A DNA stretch of 32,932 nucleotides from assembly GCA_964636965.1 (NCBI GenBank), contig CAZWST010000012.1:1-32932 (forward strand), in the 5' to 3' direction. The position numbers and the translations under genes are program-made. This DNA is from CAG-582 sp964636965 (GTDB lineage: Bacteria; Bacillota_I; Bacilli_A; RF39; UBA660). Under the pieces are notes generated by a model. It was not told the origin of the DNA. It searched no databases and was given only the letters and a program-made list of their open reading frames with translations. This document shows positions 1 through 7,716 of this stretch, piece after piece (position 1 is the stretch's first letter; every line of letters begins with the position of its first letter).

Positions 1-242
1 ATGCAACAAATGAAATACTTAAAGAAGAAATCAAATCAGTATTATCAACTTTACAACCAAGGGAACAACAAGTTCTAGAACTTCGTTTTGGACTTATTGA
101 TGGTACTAGTTATACTCTTGAAGAAGTAGGAAAGAGATTCAATGTAACAAGAGAAAGAATTAGACAAATTGAAGCAAAAGCCTTAAGAAAACTAAGACAT
201 CCATCAAGAGCAAAAAAATTAAAAGATTTTATGACAGAATAA
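1..242 (+). CDS. rpoD: RNA polymerase primary sigma factor, C-terminal fragment
   Basis: The window opens inside this gene; the frame is set by the TAA at 240-242 and about 79 residues are visible. The fragment is sigma-70 region 4: LQPREQQVLELRFGL, then a helix-turn-helix with EEVGKRFNVTRERIRQIE, then ALRKLRHPSRAKKL near the end. Region 4 binds the -35 promoter element. The short tail after the HPSR motif is typical of primary sigma factors (RpoD/SigA). trmK follows one gene downstream, as in the Bacillus sigA-trmK neighbourhood. The start and regions 1-3 lie outside the window. An alternative sigma factor is unlikely because region 4 is so close to the housekeeping consensus. Confidence 0.95.
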   Translation, partial: ATNEILKEEIKSVLSTLQPREQQVLELRFGLIDGTSYTLEEVGKRFNVTRERIRQIEAKALRKLRHPSRAKKLKDFMTE

Positions 243-265
243 AACAAGGTATTCCTTGTTTTTTT
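241..265 (+). terminator. Rho-independent terminator of rpoD
   Basis: Perfect 9-bp stem AAAACAAGG (241-249) / CCTTGTTTT (254-262) with a TATT loop, running into a T-tract. The stem starts inside the rpoD stop codon, and its 3' arm overlaps the -35 element of the next promoter. Confidence 0.85.
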
Positions 266-284
266 GTTTATTCACTGCTATAAT
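256..284 (+). promoter_or_regulatory. SigA-type promoter with extended -10
   Basis: -35 TTGTTT (256-261), 17-bp spacer, extended -10 TGCTATAAT (276-284). The predicted start is near 291, about 16 nt before the ATG at 307, with SD GGGTGAT (297-303) between them. Confidence 0.75.
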
Positions 285-306
285 TAACTTATGATAGGGT
301 GATCAT

Positions 307-1131
307 ATGAAGAATACTTTAAAAAAAATTTTATATACGTTAGTGGTTTTAATCTTAGTATTTATTTCAAATATTTTAGTAGTAAAACCATTATTCGCTA
401 AAGATAAATTAGAATTTATACCAACCTCTAAGATTGAAACAACCTTACTAGAAAAAAAGGTTATTGTTCAAAATAATTTATATAGTAAAGTGACTATTGA
501 TGACGGTAAAGTCGATTATAAATCACAAGAATGGTATCAAGTAAATCTTAGAAGTGATGCCATCGTTAAGTTTCAATATTCAGTAAAGAAAAATAATATT
601 TCAAAATTAAATATTAAAATAAATGATGTAGTAATTGAAAATGATGAAGATTTCTTTGAGTATGATAAATTTAAAATTAATTTTTACTTCTATGGAGATA
701 AACTAGTAATTGAACACGAAAGACACTATGACCATATTCCATATGTAAAAATTATTGATCTTGAAACAGGTCTAATGCGTAATATACCAACTCAGGAAGA
801 TTTTTATATAAATGATGTAATAATTGATGAATATGGAGTAACTGCTGTATTAAGCAGATTAACATCCAATATAAACTATTATATAAGAAACAACCAAACA
901 TTCCTTACATTTAGAGTTAAAGACACCGATGTCAGCTTAAATGTATGTAATCGTGCAACTTGGCCTGATGATCTAATGAACTTAGACTACGTTTCTTTTG
1001 ATATTAACTATCCATTTATTGATAACTCAATTAACTTTGATAAACCAGATATAGTTAATTTTAAAAGTCTTAATGAATTTATGAAAGAATATAAAAGTGA
1101 ATTTAACGATATTTGTCAAAATAATAACTAG
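307..1131 (+). CDS. Exported or membrane-anchored protein of unknown function
   Basis: 274 residues, not recognised as any family. An N-terminal KNTLKK stretch is followed by a hydrophobic segment at about residues 9-31. This fits an uncleaved anchor or a signal peptide, so the remaining roughly 240 residues are probably outside the membrane. That part is rich in beta-type and charged sequence, with two cysteines near the C-terminus (in SLNVCNR and NDICQNNN) that could pair. There is no lipobox. The start is fixed by SD GGGTGAT six to seven bases upstream. The gene is monocistronic: its own promoter lies in the rpoD terminator and its own terminator overlaps the stop. The position between rpoD and trmK gives no functional clue. 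Confidence 0.85.
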   Translation: MKNTLKKILYTLVVLILVFISNILVVKPLFAKDKLEFIPTSKIETTLLEKKVIVQNNLYSKVTIDDGKVDYKSQEWYQVNLRSDAIVKFQYSVKKNNISKLNIKINDVVIENDEDFFEYDKFKINFYFYGDKLVIEHERHYDHIPYVKIIDLETGLMRNIPTQEDFYINDVIIDEYGVTAVLSRLTSNINYYIRNNQTFLTFRVKDTDVSLNVCNRATWPDDLMNLDYVSFDINYPFIDNSINFDKPDIVNFKSLNEFMKEYKSEFNDICQNNN

Positions 1132-1153
1132 ATAAGTGTTAAACTTATCTTTT
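1130..1153 (+). terminator. Terminator fused to the stop codon
   Basis: 8-bp stem AGATAAGT (1130-1137) / ACTTATCT (1143-1150) with loop GTTAA, followed by Ts. The 5' arm starts within the TAG stop (1129-1131). Confidence 0.75.
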
Positions 1154-1157
1154 ATTA

Positions 1158-1166
1158 TGGTATACT
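1158..1166 (+). promoter_or_regulatory. Extended -10 promoter of the trmK operon
   Basis: TGGTATACT; the -35 region (about 1137-1143) lies in the terminator hairpin and is weak. The SD GGTGGTG (1184-1190) precedes the ATG at 1196. It probably drives trmK and the two overlapping flavoprotein genes. Confidence 0.65.
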
Positions 1167-1195
1167 AAACATATAAAAGTTTTGGTGGTGAACTT

Positions 1196-1855
1196 ATGAT
1201 AAGCAAAAGATTAATGTCTTTAGTCAAGTATGTAGATACTAGTGATTCCCTAATAGACATTGGATGTGATCATGCATTATTAGATGTATACCTAATTAAA
1301 AATAATTATTTAAAAAGTATAATTGTGTCTGATATTCATGAGTCAGCTTTAGACGCTGGAATTAATAATATTAAAAAAAACAGACTTGAAAATAGAATTG
1401 ATACTAGATTAGGCGATGGTTTAGAAGTATTAAATGACAAAGATAAAATAAATACAATCTTAATATCTGGTATGGGTACTTCGACAATTCTATCTATTTT
1501 AAATAATAAATACTTAGCTTATATTAATAAATTAATTATTCAATCTAATAATAATCATGAAGAATTAAGAAAAGAAATTATCAAACTAGGTTTTTATATT
1601 AAAGATGAGGAGTATTTTATAGATAATAAAAAGAACTATATAAATATTGTTTTTGAAAGAGGTCATAAGGTTTACAAAAAAGACGAAATAAAATATGGCC
1701 CATTTCTTTTAAGAGATTATGAGTACTTAAACTTTGAATTAAATAACTGCCTTAAAATAAAAGACTTAATAAAAAAACCAAAACTTAAGCAAAAGATATC
1801 TTTAAATAATGAAATAAGAAAAATAAATAAATATATAAAAAGGGTGGTAAAATGA
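1196..1855 (+). CDS. trmK: tRNA (adenine(22)-N1)-methyltransferase TrmK
   Basis: 219 residues, the usual size for TrmK (Bacillus YqfN), which uses S-adenosylmethionine to make m1A22 in tRNA. The SAM-binding motif I is LIDIGCDHALLDVYL (about residues 19-33). An acidic SDIHESALDAGINNI follows beta-strand 2, and the family segment TILISGMGTSTI lies at about 95-106, followed by QSNNNHEELR. The lysine-rich C-terminus forms the helical RNA-binding extension. Its position after rpoD matches Bacillus; the Nif3-like gene that usually follows is absent. The stop overlaps the next start by 4 nt (ATGA), implying translational coupling. Confidence 0.9.
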   Translation: MISKRLMSLVKYVDTSDSLIDIGCDHALLDVYLIKNNYLKSIIVSDIHESALDAGINNIKKNRLENRIDTRLGDGLEVLNDKDKINTILISGMGTSTILSILNNKYLAYINKLIIQSNNNHEELRKEIIKLGFYIKDEEYFIDNKKNYINIVFERGHKVYKKDEIKYGPFLLRDYEYLNFELNNCLKIKDLIKKPKLKQKISLNNEIRKINKYIKRVVK

Positions 1856-3054
1856 AAGTAGTAGTAATAGGTGGAGGAGCATCAGGATTAATTGCAGCGA
1901 TAAAAGCAAGCGAATATGCCGATGTCACAATAATCGATGGAAATAATAAATTAGGTAAAAAGATTCTTATAACAGGTAATGGTAGATGTAATTTTTGGAA
2001 CGAATCAATCAACATATCTAAATATAATAAAGAAGCTTCTTCCTTTCTTAAAGAAATTCTAAAATCAAAAGATGAAGTATATGATTTTCTTACAAAAAAA
2101 ATTGGAATAACTCCAATTTCTAAAGACGGATATATCTACCCATATTCTAAAACAGCTTCAAGTGTTCTTTCATCTCTTATGAATGAAGTAAAGAAGAATA
2201 ATATTAATATTTTATATGATTTAAAGGTAACAAACGTTAGAATAGAGGAATCTTATATTACTTTAGTACTCAGTGATAATACAACATTAAGAGCAGATAA
2301 AATTATAGTCGCAACAGGAAGCAAAGCAGCAAGTAAAACTGGCAGTGATGGAAGTGGTTATGAAATACTAAAAAACTTAGGAATAAAAATAGATGAAGTT
2401 ACACCATCCCTTGTTCCATTATTTATAAGTGATGATGTTAAGCACCTTTGGAGTGGCGTAAGAGCAAATGCTAGAGTATCTTTTTATGAAGGATCTTCTT
2501 TAATAAAAGATGAAATTGGAGAAATTCAATTAACTGAAAATGGAATAAGTGGAATAGTAACGTTTAACATAAGCGGACTTGTATCATCCTATCTTTCAAG
2601 TAATAAAGATTTTAGTGTAATAATAGATTTCCTTCCTGAAATTGATGATGTAAGATCTTTTTTAGATAGCAAAGGTGAGCAAATGAATTCCAATAATTTA
2701 GAAGAATTATTCGAAACGATTTTTAATTACAAGTTACTATCTGGAATATTAAGAAGAGCAAATTTAAAGAAAGATGATTCATGGAATAATTTAAATGACA
2801 ATGAAAAAAATATTCTAATAGATGCAATTAAAAGATTTAAAGTAAACGTCGTTGGTACAGATAGCTTCGATAAAGCTCAAGTATGTCACGGCGGTGTATC
2901 ACTTGATGAAATAGATTATACTTTTTCTCTAAAAAAATATAATAATATCAAAGTTATCGGAGAGATATTAAATGTTGATGGAGACTGCGGTGGTTATAAT
3001 CTTGCCTTTGCTTTTATATCTGGATATATTGGAGGATCAAGCATACATGATTAG
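1852..3054 (+). CDS. NAD(P)/FAD-dependent oxidoreductase, HI0933/YhiN family
   Basis: 400 residues, full length for this flavoprotein family. The FAD-binding Rossmann motif GGGASG is at residues 7-12, followed by an acidic strand end (TIIDGNNKLGKK) and the family signature ILITGNGRCNFWN at about 38-50. A second dinucleotide motif, IIVATGSKA, is at about 152-160. The C-terminal GGYNLAFAFISGYIGG closes the FAD site. The substrate of most members is not established; some relatives (BaiN) act in bile-acid metabolism in gut bacteria, but I do not infer that here. The gene overlaps trmK by 4 nt and the next flavoprotein by 8 nt, so the three are co-translated. Confidence 0.9.
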   Translation: MKVVVIGGGASGLIAAIKASEYADVTIIDGNNKLGKKILITGNGRCNFWNESINISKYNKEASSFLKEILKSKDEVYDFLTKKIGITPISKDGYIYPYSKTASSVLSSLMNEVKKNNINILYDLKVTNVRIEESYITLVLSDNTTLRADKIIVATGSKAASKTGSDGSGYEILKNLGIKIDEVTPSLVPLFISDDVKHLWSGVRANARVSFYEGSSLIKDEIGEIQLTENGISGIVTFNISGLVSSYLSSNKDFSVIIDFLPEIDDVRSFLDSKGEQMNSNNLEELFETIFNYKLLSGILRRANLKKDDSWNNLNDNEKNILIDAIKRFKVNVVGTDSFDKAQVCHGGVSLDEIDYTFSLKKYNNIKVIGEILNVDGDCGGYNLAFAFISGYIGGSSIHD

Positions 3055-4624
3055 AGTTAAACAGATTAAAATAGATGCCTTAAATAAGACTGATGAATTA
3101 ATTATAGAAAAAATTGCAACTAAATTAAGAATAAACAAGGACAAAATACTTGAATATAAAATAAAGAAAGAATCCCTAGATGCAAGAAATAAAAATCAGA
3201 TATTTTTCGTCTATGATGTAGATGTAAAATTGGATAAAGAAAATGAAATATTAAAGCATGTAAAAGGCTTATCCGTCGGTAAAGCTCCAGTAGAAGAATA
3301 TGTTCCAGTTAAAGCACACAATAACAAATTAAAACCGATAATCATAGGTGCAGGACCAGCCGGTTTATTTGCAGCCTTAACATTTATTGAAGCAGGTATT
3401 AAACCTATTATTATTGAAAGAGGAGAAGAAGTAGAAAAACGCACTAAAACCGTAGAGGAATTTTGGAATACTGGTAAGCTAAATACAAATTCAAATGTTC
3501 AATTTGGTGAGGGTGGTGCCGGAACATTTTCTGATGGTAAACTTAATACTTTGGTAAAAGATAAAAATTGTTATGGAAAACATGTCTTAGAAACATTTGT
3601 TAAATTTGGGGCCAATGAAGATATTCTATACAGCTATAAACCGCATATTGGAACAGATATATTAAGGTATGTTATTATTAATATGCGAAAATATTTAATA
3701 AGTAAGGGTGCTATATTTAAATATAATAGCTGTTTAACTGATATTGTTATAAAAGATGATAAACTAAAAGAAATAGTAATAAATAATAACGAATGTATTA
3801 CGTGTGATACTTTAGTATTAGCAATTGGGCACAGTGCAAGAGATACTTTTAGAATGCTTCATAAGAAGAATTTAAATATGTCATCAAAACCCTTTGCTGT
3901 CGGTTTTAGAATTGAGCACCCTCAAGAATTAATCAATAAAAGTCAATATGGAGATAAATATAAAGATAAATTAGGAGCAGCCAATTATAAGTTAACATAT
4001 CAAAGCACAAATGGTCATGGTGTATATTCTTTTTGTATGTGTCCAGGAGGATATGTAGTAAATGCATCAAGTGAAGAAAACAGATTAGCTGTCAATGGAA
4101 TGAGTTATAATAAAAGAGACTCAAAAAACGCCAATTCAGCACTAATCATAACAGTAAATTCTGAAGTCTATGGAAACAATGTTTTTAGTGGCTTAGAATT
4201 TCAAGAAAGACTTGAAAAAGTGGCTTATGAATTAGGAAATGGTGCTATTCCAATTCAACTATTAAAAGATTACTATGATAATATAGAGTCAACATCTATT
4301 AGATCCGTAACTCCATTAATTAAAGGTAGATATAAATTATCTAATTTAAATAAACTATTGCCAGAAGAGTTAAATATAGCTTTAAAAGAAGCAATTAACA
4401 ACTTTAATAAGAAAATTGAGAACTTTAAGATTGATGATGCAATACTTTCAGGAATAGAATCACGTACATCATCACCAATAAAAATAATAAGAGACAATAA
4501 TTACGAAAGTAACATAAAAGGAATATATCCATGTGGTGAGGGAGCAGGATATGCTGGAGGAATACAAACATCAGCAATTGATGGCATAAAAGTAGCATCC
4601 TCAATCTTAATAAAAGAAAACTAA
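3047..4624 (+). CDS. FAD-dependent dehydrogenase, COG2509-type
   Basis: 525 residues from the ATG at 3047. This start is preferred over an in-frame ATG at 2972 because GGAGG (3031-3035) lies 11 nt upstream and the overlap with the preceding gene falls to 8 nt. The N-terminal 90 residues form a small alpha/beta domain of this family. The FAD motif GAGPAG is at residues 101-106, with FGEGGAGTFSDGKL shortly after. The C-terminus carries the flavin-closing CGEGAGYAGGIQTSAIDG. Family members are widespread in Firmicutes and their reaction is unknown. Adjacent, overlapping genes for two different flavoproteins suggest a shared regulation or pathway, which is inference only. Confidence 0.88.
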   Translation: MIRVKQIKIDALNKTDELIIEKIATKLRINKDKILEYKIKKESLDARNKNQIFFVYDVDVKLDKENEILKHVKGLSVGKAPVEEYVPVKAHNNKLKPIIIGAGPAGLFAALTFIEAGIKPIIIERGEEVEKRTKTVEEFWNTGKLNTNSNVQFGEGGAGTFSDGKLNTLVKDKNCYGKHVLETFVKFGANEDILYSYKPHIGTDILRYVIINMRKYLISKGAIFKYNSCLTDIVIKDDKLKEIVINNNECITCDTLVLAIGHSARDTFRMLHKKNLNMSSKPFAVGFRIEHPQELINKSQYGDKYKDKLGAANYKLTYQSTNGHGVYSFCMCPGGYVVNASSEENRLAVNGMSYNKRDSKNANSALIITVNSEVYGNNVFSGLEFQERLEKVAYELGNGAIPIQLLKDYYDNIESTSIRSVTPLIKGRYKLSNLNKLLPEELNIALKEAINNFNKKIENFKIDDAILSGIESRTSSPIKIIRDNNYESNIKGIYPCGEGAGYAGGIQTSAIDGIKVASSILIKEN

Positions 4625-4653
4625 AATTAAAACTATTTTTAAAATGAATTATT

Positions 4654-4675
4654 TGATATAATGAATTAAGGTGAT
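4654..4675 (+). promoter_or_regulatory. Compact promoter-SD cassette of lepA
   Basis: Extended -10 TGATATAAT (4654-4662), five bases, then SD AAGGTGAT (4668-4675). The predicted transcription start (about 4669) falls on the SD, giving a leader of about 11 nt. The -35 is weak. The SD fixes the start at ATG 4680 rather than the GTG at 4671, which lies inside it. Confidence 0.75.
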
Positions 4676-4679
4676 TTTT

Positions 4680-6476
4680 ATGGATTTAAGCCATATTAGA
4701 AATTTTAGTATAATAGCTCACATTGATCATGGTAAATCAACATTAGCTGATAGAATTCTTGAAATTACTGGTGCAGTTGATAAGCATGATATGAAAAATC
4801 AATTACTAGATAGTATGGACCTAGAAAGAGAAAGAGGCATAACTATTAAGTTAAATGCTGTTGAACTTAATTATAAATATAAAAATGAAGATTACATTTT
4901 TCATTTAATAGATACTCCAGGACATGTAGACTTTTCTTATGAAGTATCACGTAGTTTAGCTGCATGTGAAGGTGCTATTTTAATTGTTGATGCTGCTCAA
5001 GGAATTGAAGCACAAACTCTTGCTAATCTTTATTTAGCACTTAATAATGATTTAACCATTATACCTGTAATAAATAAAATAGATTTACCTAATGCCGATG
5101 TACCAAAAATAAAAAAAGAATTAATAGATGTGTTAGGATTTAATGAAGATGAAATACTTTTATGTTCCGGAAAAACTGGTGAAGGCGTAAAAGAATTGAT
5201 AAATGCAATAATAGAAAGAGTTCCAGCCCCTGCATCAAGCACTGATTCTTCTGCAAAAGCTATGATATTTGATTCATACTTTGATCCATATCGTGGTGTA
5301 ATAGCATCCGTTAGAGTTTTTAGTGGTGAAATAACAAAAAAGGATATTATAAAAATGTTTGCAACAAAAGCTGAATATGAAGTAGTAGAACTTGGAGTAA
5401 ATACACCAAAACCAAAATTGCTAGATAAATTAACAACTGGACAAGTTGGATGGATAAATGCCTCAATTAAAACCATAGACACAGTAAGTGTTGGAGACAC
5501 AATAACTACTAAATCACATGAAGCATCATCTCCTTTACCTGGATATCAACCTATGAAACCAATGGTATATTCAGGACTATTTCCAATTGAACCTAACAAA
5601 TTTGAACTATTAAAAGAGGCATTAGAAAAATTAAAATTAAACGATGCATCTTTATCATTCGAGCCTGAAACTTCCGATGCCTTAGGATTTGGATTTAGAT
5701 GTGGCTTTTTAGGGTTACTTCATATGGAAATAATAGAAGAAAGAATTACAAGAGAGTATGGAATAGAAATTATTGCGACAGCTCCTTCTGTTATATATGA
5801 AATTGAACTTACAAGTGGCGAAGTAATGTTACTTGATAGTCCAAATAAAATGCCAGATCGTGCAAGAATAAAAGAAATAAGAGAACCTTATATTACAACT
5901 AATATATTTGTTCCAAGTGAATATATTGGTGCAATTATGGAATTATGCCAAGATAAAAGAGGTATATATAAATCATTAGAGTATATCAATGATACTAGAG
6001 TTAATATTCATTATGATTTACCTCTTTCAGAAATAGTGTATGATTTCTTTGATAGATTAAAATCAAGCACAAAAGGATATGCTTCATTTGATTATGAATT
6101 GTGCGGTTATAAAGCAAGTGATCTTGTAAAAATGGATATTTTAATAAATGGAGATATAGTTGATGCTTTATCATTAATAGTGCATAAAGATTTTGCGTAC
6201 GCTAGAGGAAAGAAAATTGTTGAGAATCTAAAAGAGATAATCCCAAGACAACTTTTCCAAGTACCATTACAAGCAAGCATTGGATCAAAAGTAATTGCAA
6301 GAGAAACAATCTCCCAAATGCGAAAAAACGTTTTAGCAAAATGCTATGGTGGAGATATTTCGAGAAAAAGAAAACTTTTAGAAGCTCAAAAAGAAGGAAA
6401 GAAAAGAATGAAAATGGTTGGTAGTGTAGAAATCCCTCCAGAAGCATTCTTAACTGTATTAAAAACAGAAAAATAA
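4680..6476 (+). CDS. lepA: Elongation factor 4, LepA ribosomal GTPase
   Basis: 598 residues, full length. GTPase motifs: G1 AHIDHGKST (residues 13-21), G2 region RERGITIK, G3 DTPGHVDF, G4 NKIDLP. Downstream are the EF-G-like domains II, III and V (SGLFPIEP, GFGFRCGFLGLLHMEI) and the LepA-specific C-terminal domain ending IPPEAFLTVLKTEK. LepA acts on the ribosome at the membrane/cytosol and affects initiation and back-translocation. The gene has its own promoter and terminator and precedes hemW, the same order as in Bacillus subtilis. Confidence 0.97.
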   Translation: MDLSHIRNFSIIAHIDHGKSTLADRILEITGAVDKHDMKNQLLDSMDLERERGITIKLNAVELNYKYKNEDYIFHLIDTPGHVDFSYEVSRSLAACEGAILIVDAAQGIEAQTLANLYLALNNDLTIIPVINKIDLPNADVPKIKKELIDVLGFNEDEILLCSGKTGEGVKELINAIIERVPAPASSTDSSAKAMIFDSYFDPYRGVIASVRVFSGEITKKDIIKMFATKAEYEVVELGVNTPKPKLLDKLTTGQVGWINASIKTIDTVSVGDTITTKSHEASSPLPGYQPMKPMVYSGLFPIEPNKFELLKEALEKLKLNDASLSFEPETSDALGFGFRCGFLGLLHMEIIEERITREYGIEIIATAPSVIYEIELTSGEVMLLDSPNKMPDRARIKEIREPYITTNIFVPSEYIGAIMELCQDKRGIYKSLEYINDTRVNIHYDLPLSEIVYDFFDRLKSSTKGYASFDYELCGYKASDLVKMDILINGDIVDALSLIVHKDFAYARGKKIVENLKEIIPRQLFQVPLQASIGSKVIARETISQMRKNVLAKCYGGDISRKRKLLEAQKEGKKRMKMVGSVEIPPEAFLTVLKTEK

Positions 6477-6506
6477 TAAAGATGACTTAAATTAGTCATC
6501 TTTATT
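6475..6506 (+). terminator. Terminator of lepA
   Basis: Perfect 13-bp stem AATAAAGATGACT (6475-6487) / AGTCATCTTTATT (6494-6506) with a TAAATT loop. The stem starts within the TAA stop of lepA. Confidence 0.85.
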
Positions 6507-6529
6507 TATTATTGTTAAACAATATATAC

Positions 6530-6556
6530 TTGAGTTTTTTACTAATTTATTATAAA
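6530..6556 (+). promoter_or_regulatory. Probable promoter of hemW
   Basis: TTGAGT (6530-6535) and TATAAA (6551-6556), with a spacer of only 15 bp. The SD AGGGTGGT (6565-6572) follows and the ATG is at 6576. The assignment of the hexamers is tentative. Confidence 0.5.
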
Positions 6557-6575
6557 ATTTTATTAGGGTGGTAAT

Positions 6576-7658
6576 ATGGAAGCAGTTTATATACATATTC
6601 CTTTTTGTAAACATATATGTGCATACTGTGATTTTCCCAAAGTATTACATATAGACTCATTTGTCGAGGATTATCTTGATAGTTTAAAAAAAGAGATTGA
6701 AGACAATTATGAGGGAGAACGTATAAAAAGTTTATATATAGGTGGAGGAACCCCATCATGTATGACCAAAAAAGAAAGAATTAAATTGTTTAGAATACTA
6801 AGTATTTTTAATTTGACTCCAGACTGTGAATGCACATTTGAAATAAACCCAAGTGATATAGATGAAGATTTATTAGATGACATAGTAAGCGGTGGAATTA
6901 ATCGTGTAAGTATCGGAGTAGAGTCATTTGACAAAGATAAACTTAAAATTCTTGAAAGAGAAATAAGCTATGAAGATTTAGAGTACAAGCTAGATTTGAT
7001 AAGAAAAAGAGGTATTGAAAATATTAATTTAGATTTAATGTATGCTGTACCAGGGGAAAAGTTAAATACTCTAAAACAAGATATAAAAAAGATACTTAGT
7101 CTTAAACCAACACATATTTCTACATACTCACTAATATTAGAAGATCATACTAAATTAAAAAACCAGAACGTTGAATACATTAGTGAAGATCTAGATAGAA
7201 AAATGTACGATACAATATGTGAAAAATTAAAAAAGCAAGGATTTAATCATTATGAAGTAAGTAATTTTGCTTTACCTGGGTATGAATCAAGACATAATCT
7301 AAACTATTGGAATAATAACGAATATTATGGATTTGGTCTAGGCGCTTCAGGATATAAAGATGCATTTCGTTATACAAATACAAAGAATTTACATGAATAT
7401 ATTGCAGGTTCATATAAAAAGGAATCCCTACTTATGTCCTATAAAGATCAAATGGATAATGAAATTATGTTAGGGTTAAGAAAATTAGAAGGTATAAATG
7501 TTGATGAATTTTATAATCGTTACGGCGAAAATATTCAAGATGTATATCCTGTAAAAGAACTAATCGCGTCAAATGATTTAATATATCGCAAAGGATATTT
7601 ATATATACCTCAAAACAAAATATACGTAATGAATGAAATACTTATTAAATTAATATAA
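6576..7658 (+). CDS. hemW: Radical SAM protein HemW, haem chaperone
   Basis: 360 residues. The N-terminus has the HemW radical-SAM cluster motif with cysteines 11, 15 and 18 in PFCKHICAYCDF. A glycine-rich SAM-contacting YIGGGTPS (about 50-57) follows, then FEINPSD and NRVSIGVESFD, and the C-terminal HemN-like domain (NNEYYGFGLGASGY). HemW proteins were long annotated as oxygen-independent coproporphyrinogen oxidases but are now regarded as haem-binding chaperones; the absence of an extra N-terminal extension fits HemW rather than HemN. It follows lepA as in Bacillus. The usual hrcA-grpE-dnaK-dnaJ genes do not follow. Confidence 0.92.
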   Translation: MEAVYIHIPFCKHICAYCDFPKVLHIDSFVEDYLDSLKKEIEDNYEGERIKSLYIGGGTPSCMTKKERIKLFRILSIFNLTPDCECTFEINPSDIDEDLLDDIVSGGINRVSIGVESFDKDKLKILEREISYEDLEYKLDLIRKRGIENINLDLMYAVPGEKLNTLKQDIKKILSLKPTHISTYSLILEDHTKLKNQNVEYISEDLDRKMYDTICEKLKKQGFNHYEVSNFALPGYESRHNLNYWNNNEYYGFGLGASGYKDAFRYTNTKNLHEYIAGSYKKESLLMSYKDQMDNEIMLGLRKLEGINVDEFYNRYGENIQDVYPVKELIASNDLIYRKGYLYIPQNKIYVMNEILIKLI

Positions 7659-7662
7659 TATA

Positions 7663-7691
7663 TTGAAATAAAATAAATTATTTGTTAGAAT
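7663..7691 (+). promoter_or_regulatory. Promoter of the cadherin-like surface protein gene
   Basis: -35 TTGAAA (7663-7668), 17-bp spacer, extended -10 TGTTAGAAT (7683-7691). Predicted start about 7698, then SD GAAGGGT before the ATG at 7717. Confidence 0.75.
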
Positions 7692-7716
7692 TACATTAAG
7701 ATAGAAGGGTAATTTA

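Noticed and set aside
2972..3046. Longer start for the FAD dehydrogenase (ATG 2972)
   Set aside because: Would overlap the preceding gene by 83 nt and encode a hydrophobic stretch foreign to the family; GGAGG upstream of ATG 3047 is better.
3211..3444. 77-codon - strand frame opposite the FAD dehydrogenase
   Set aside because: A shadow of the real gene; its composition mirrors the antisense of the coding frame.
5030..5500. 156-codon open frame on the - strand inside lepA
   Set aside because: Antisense to conserved lepA GTPase sequence; no SD or family resemblance.
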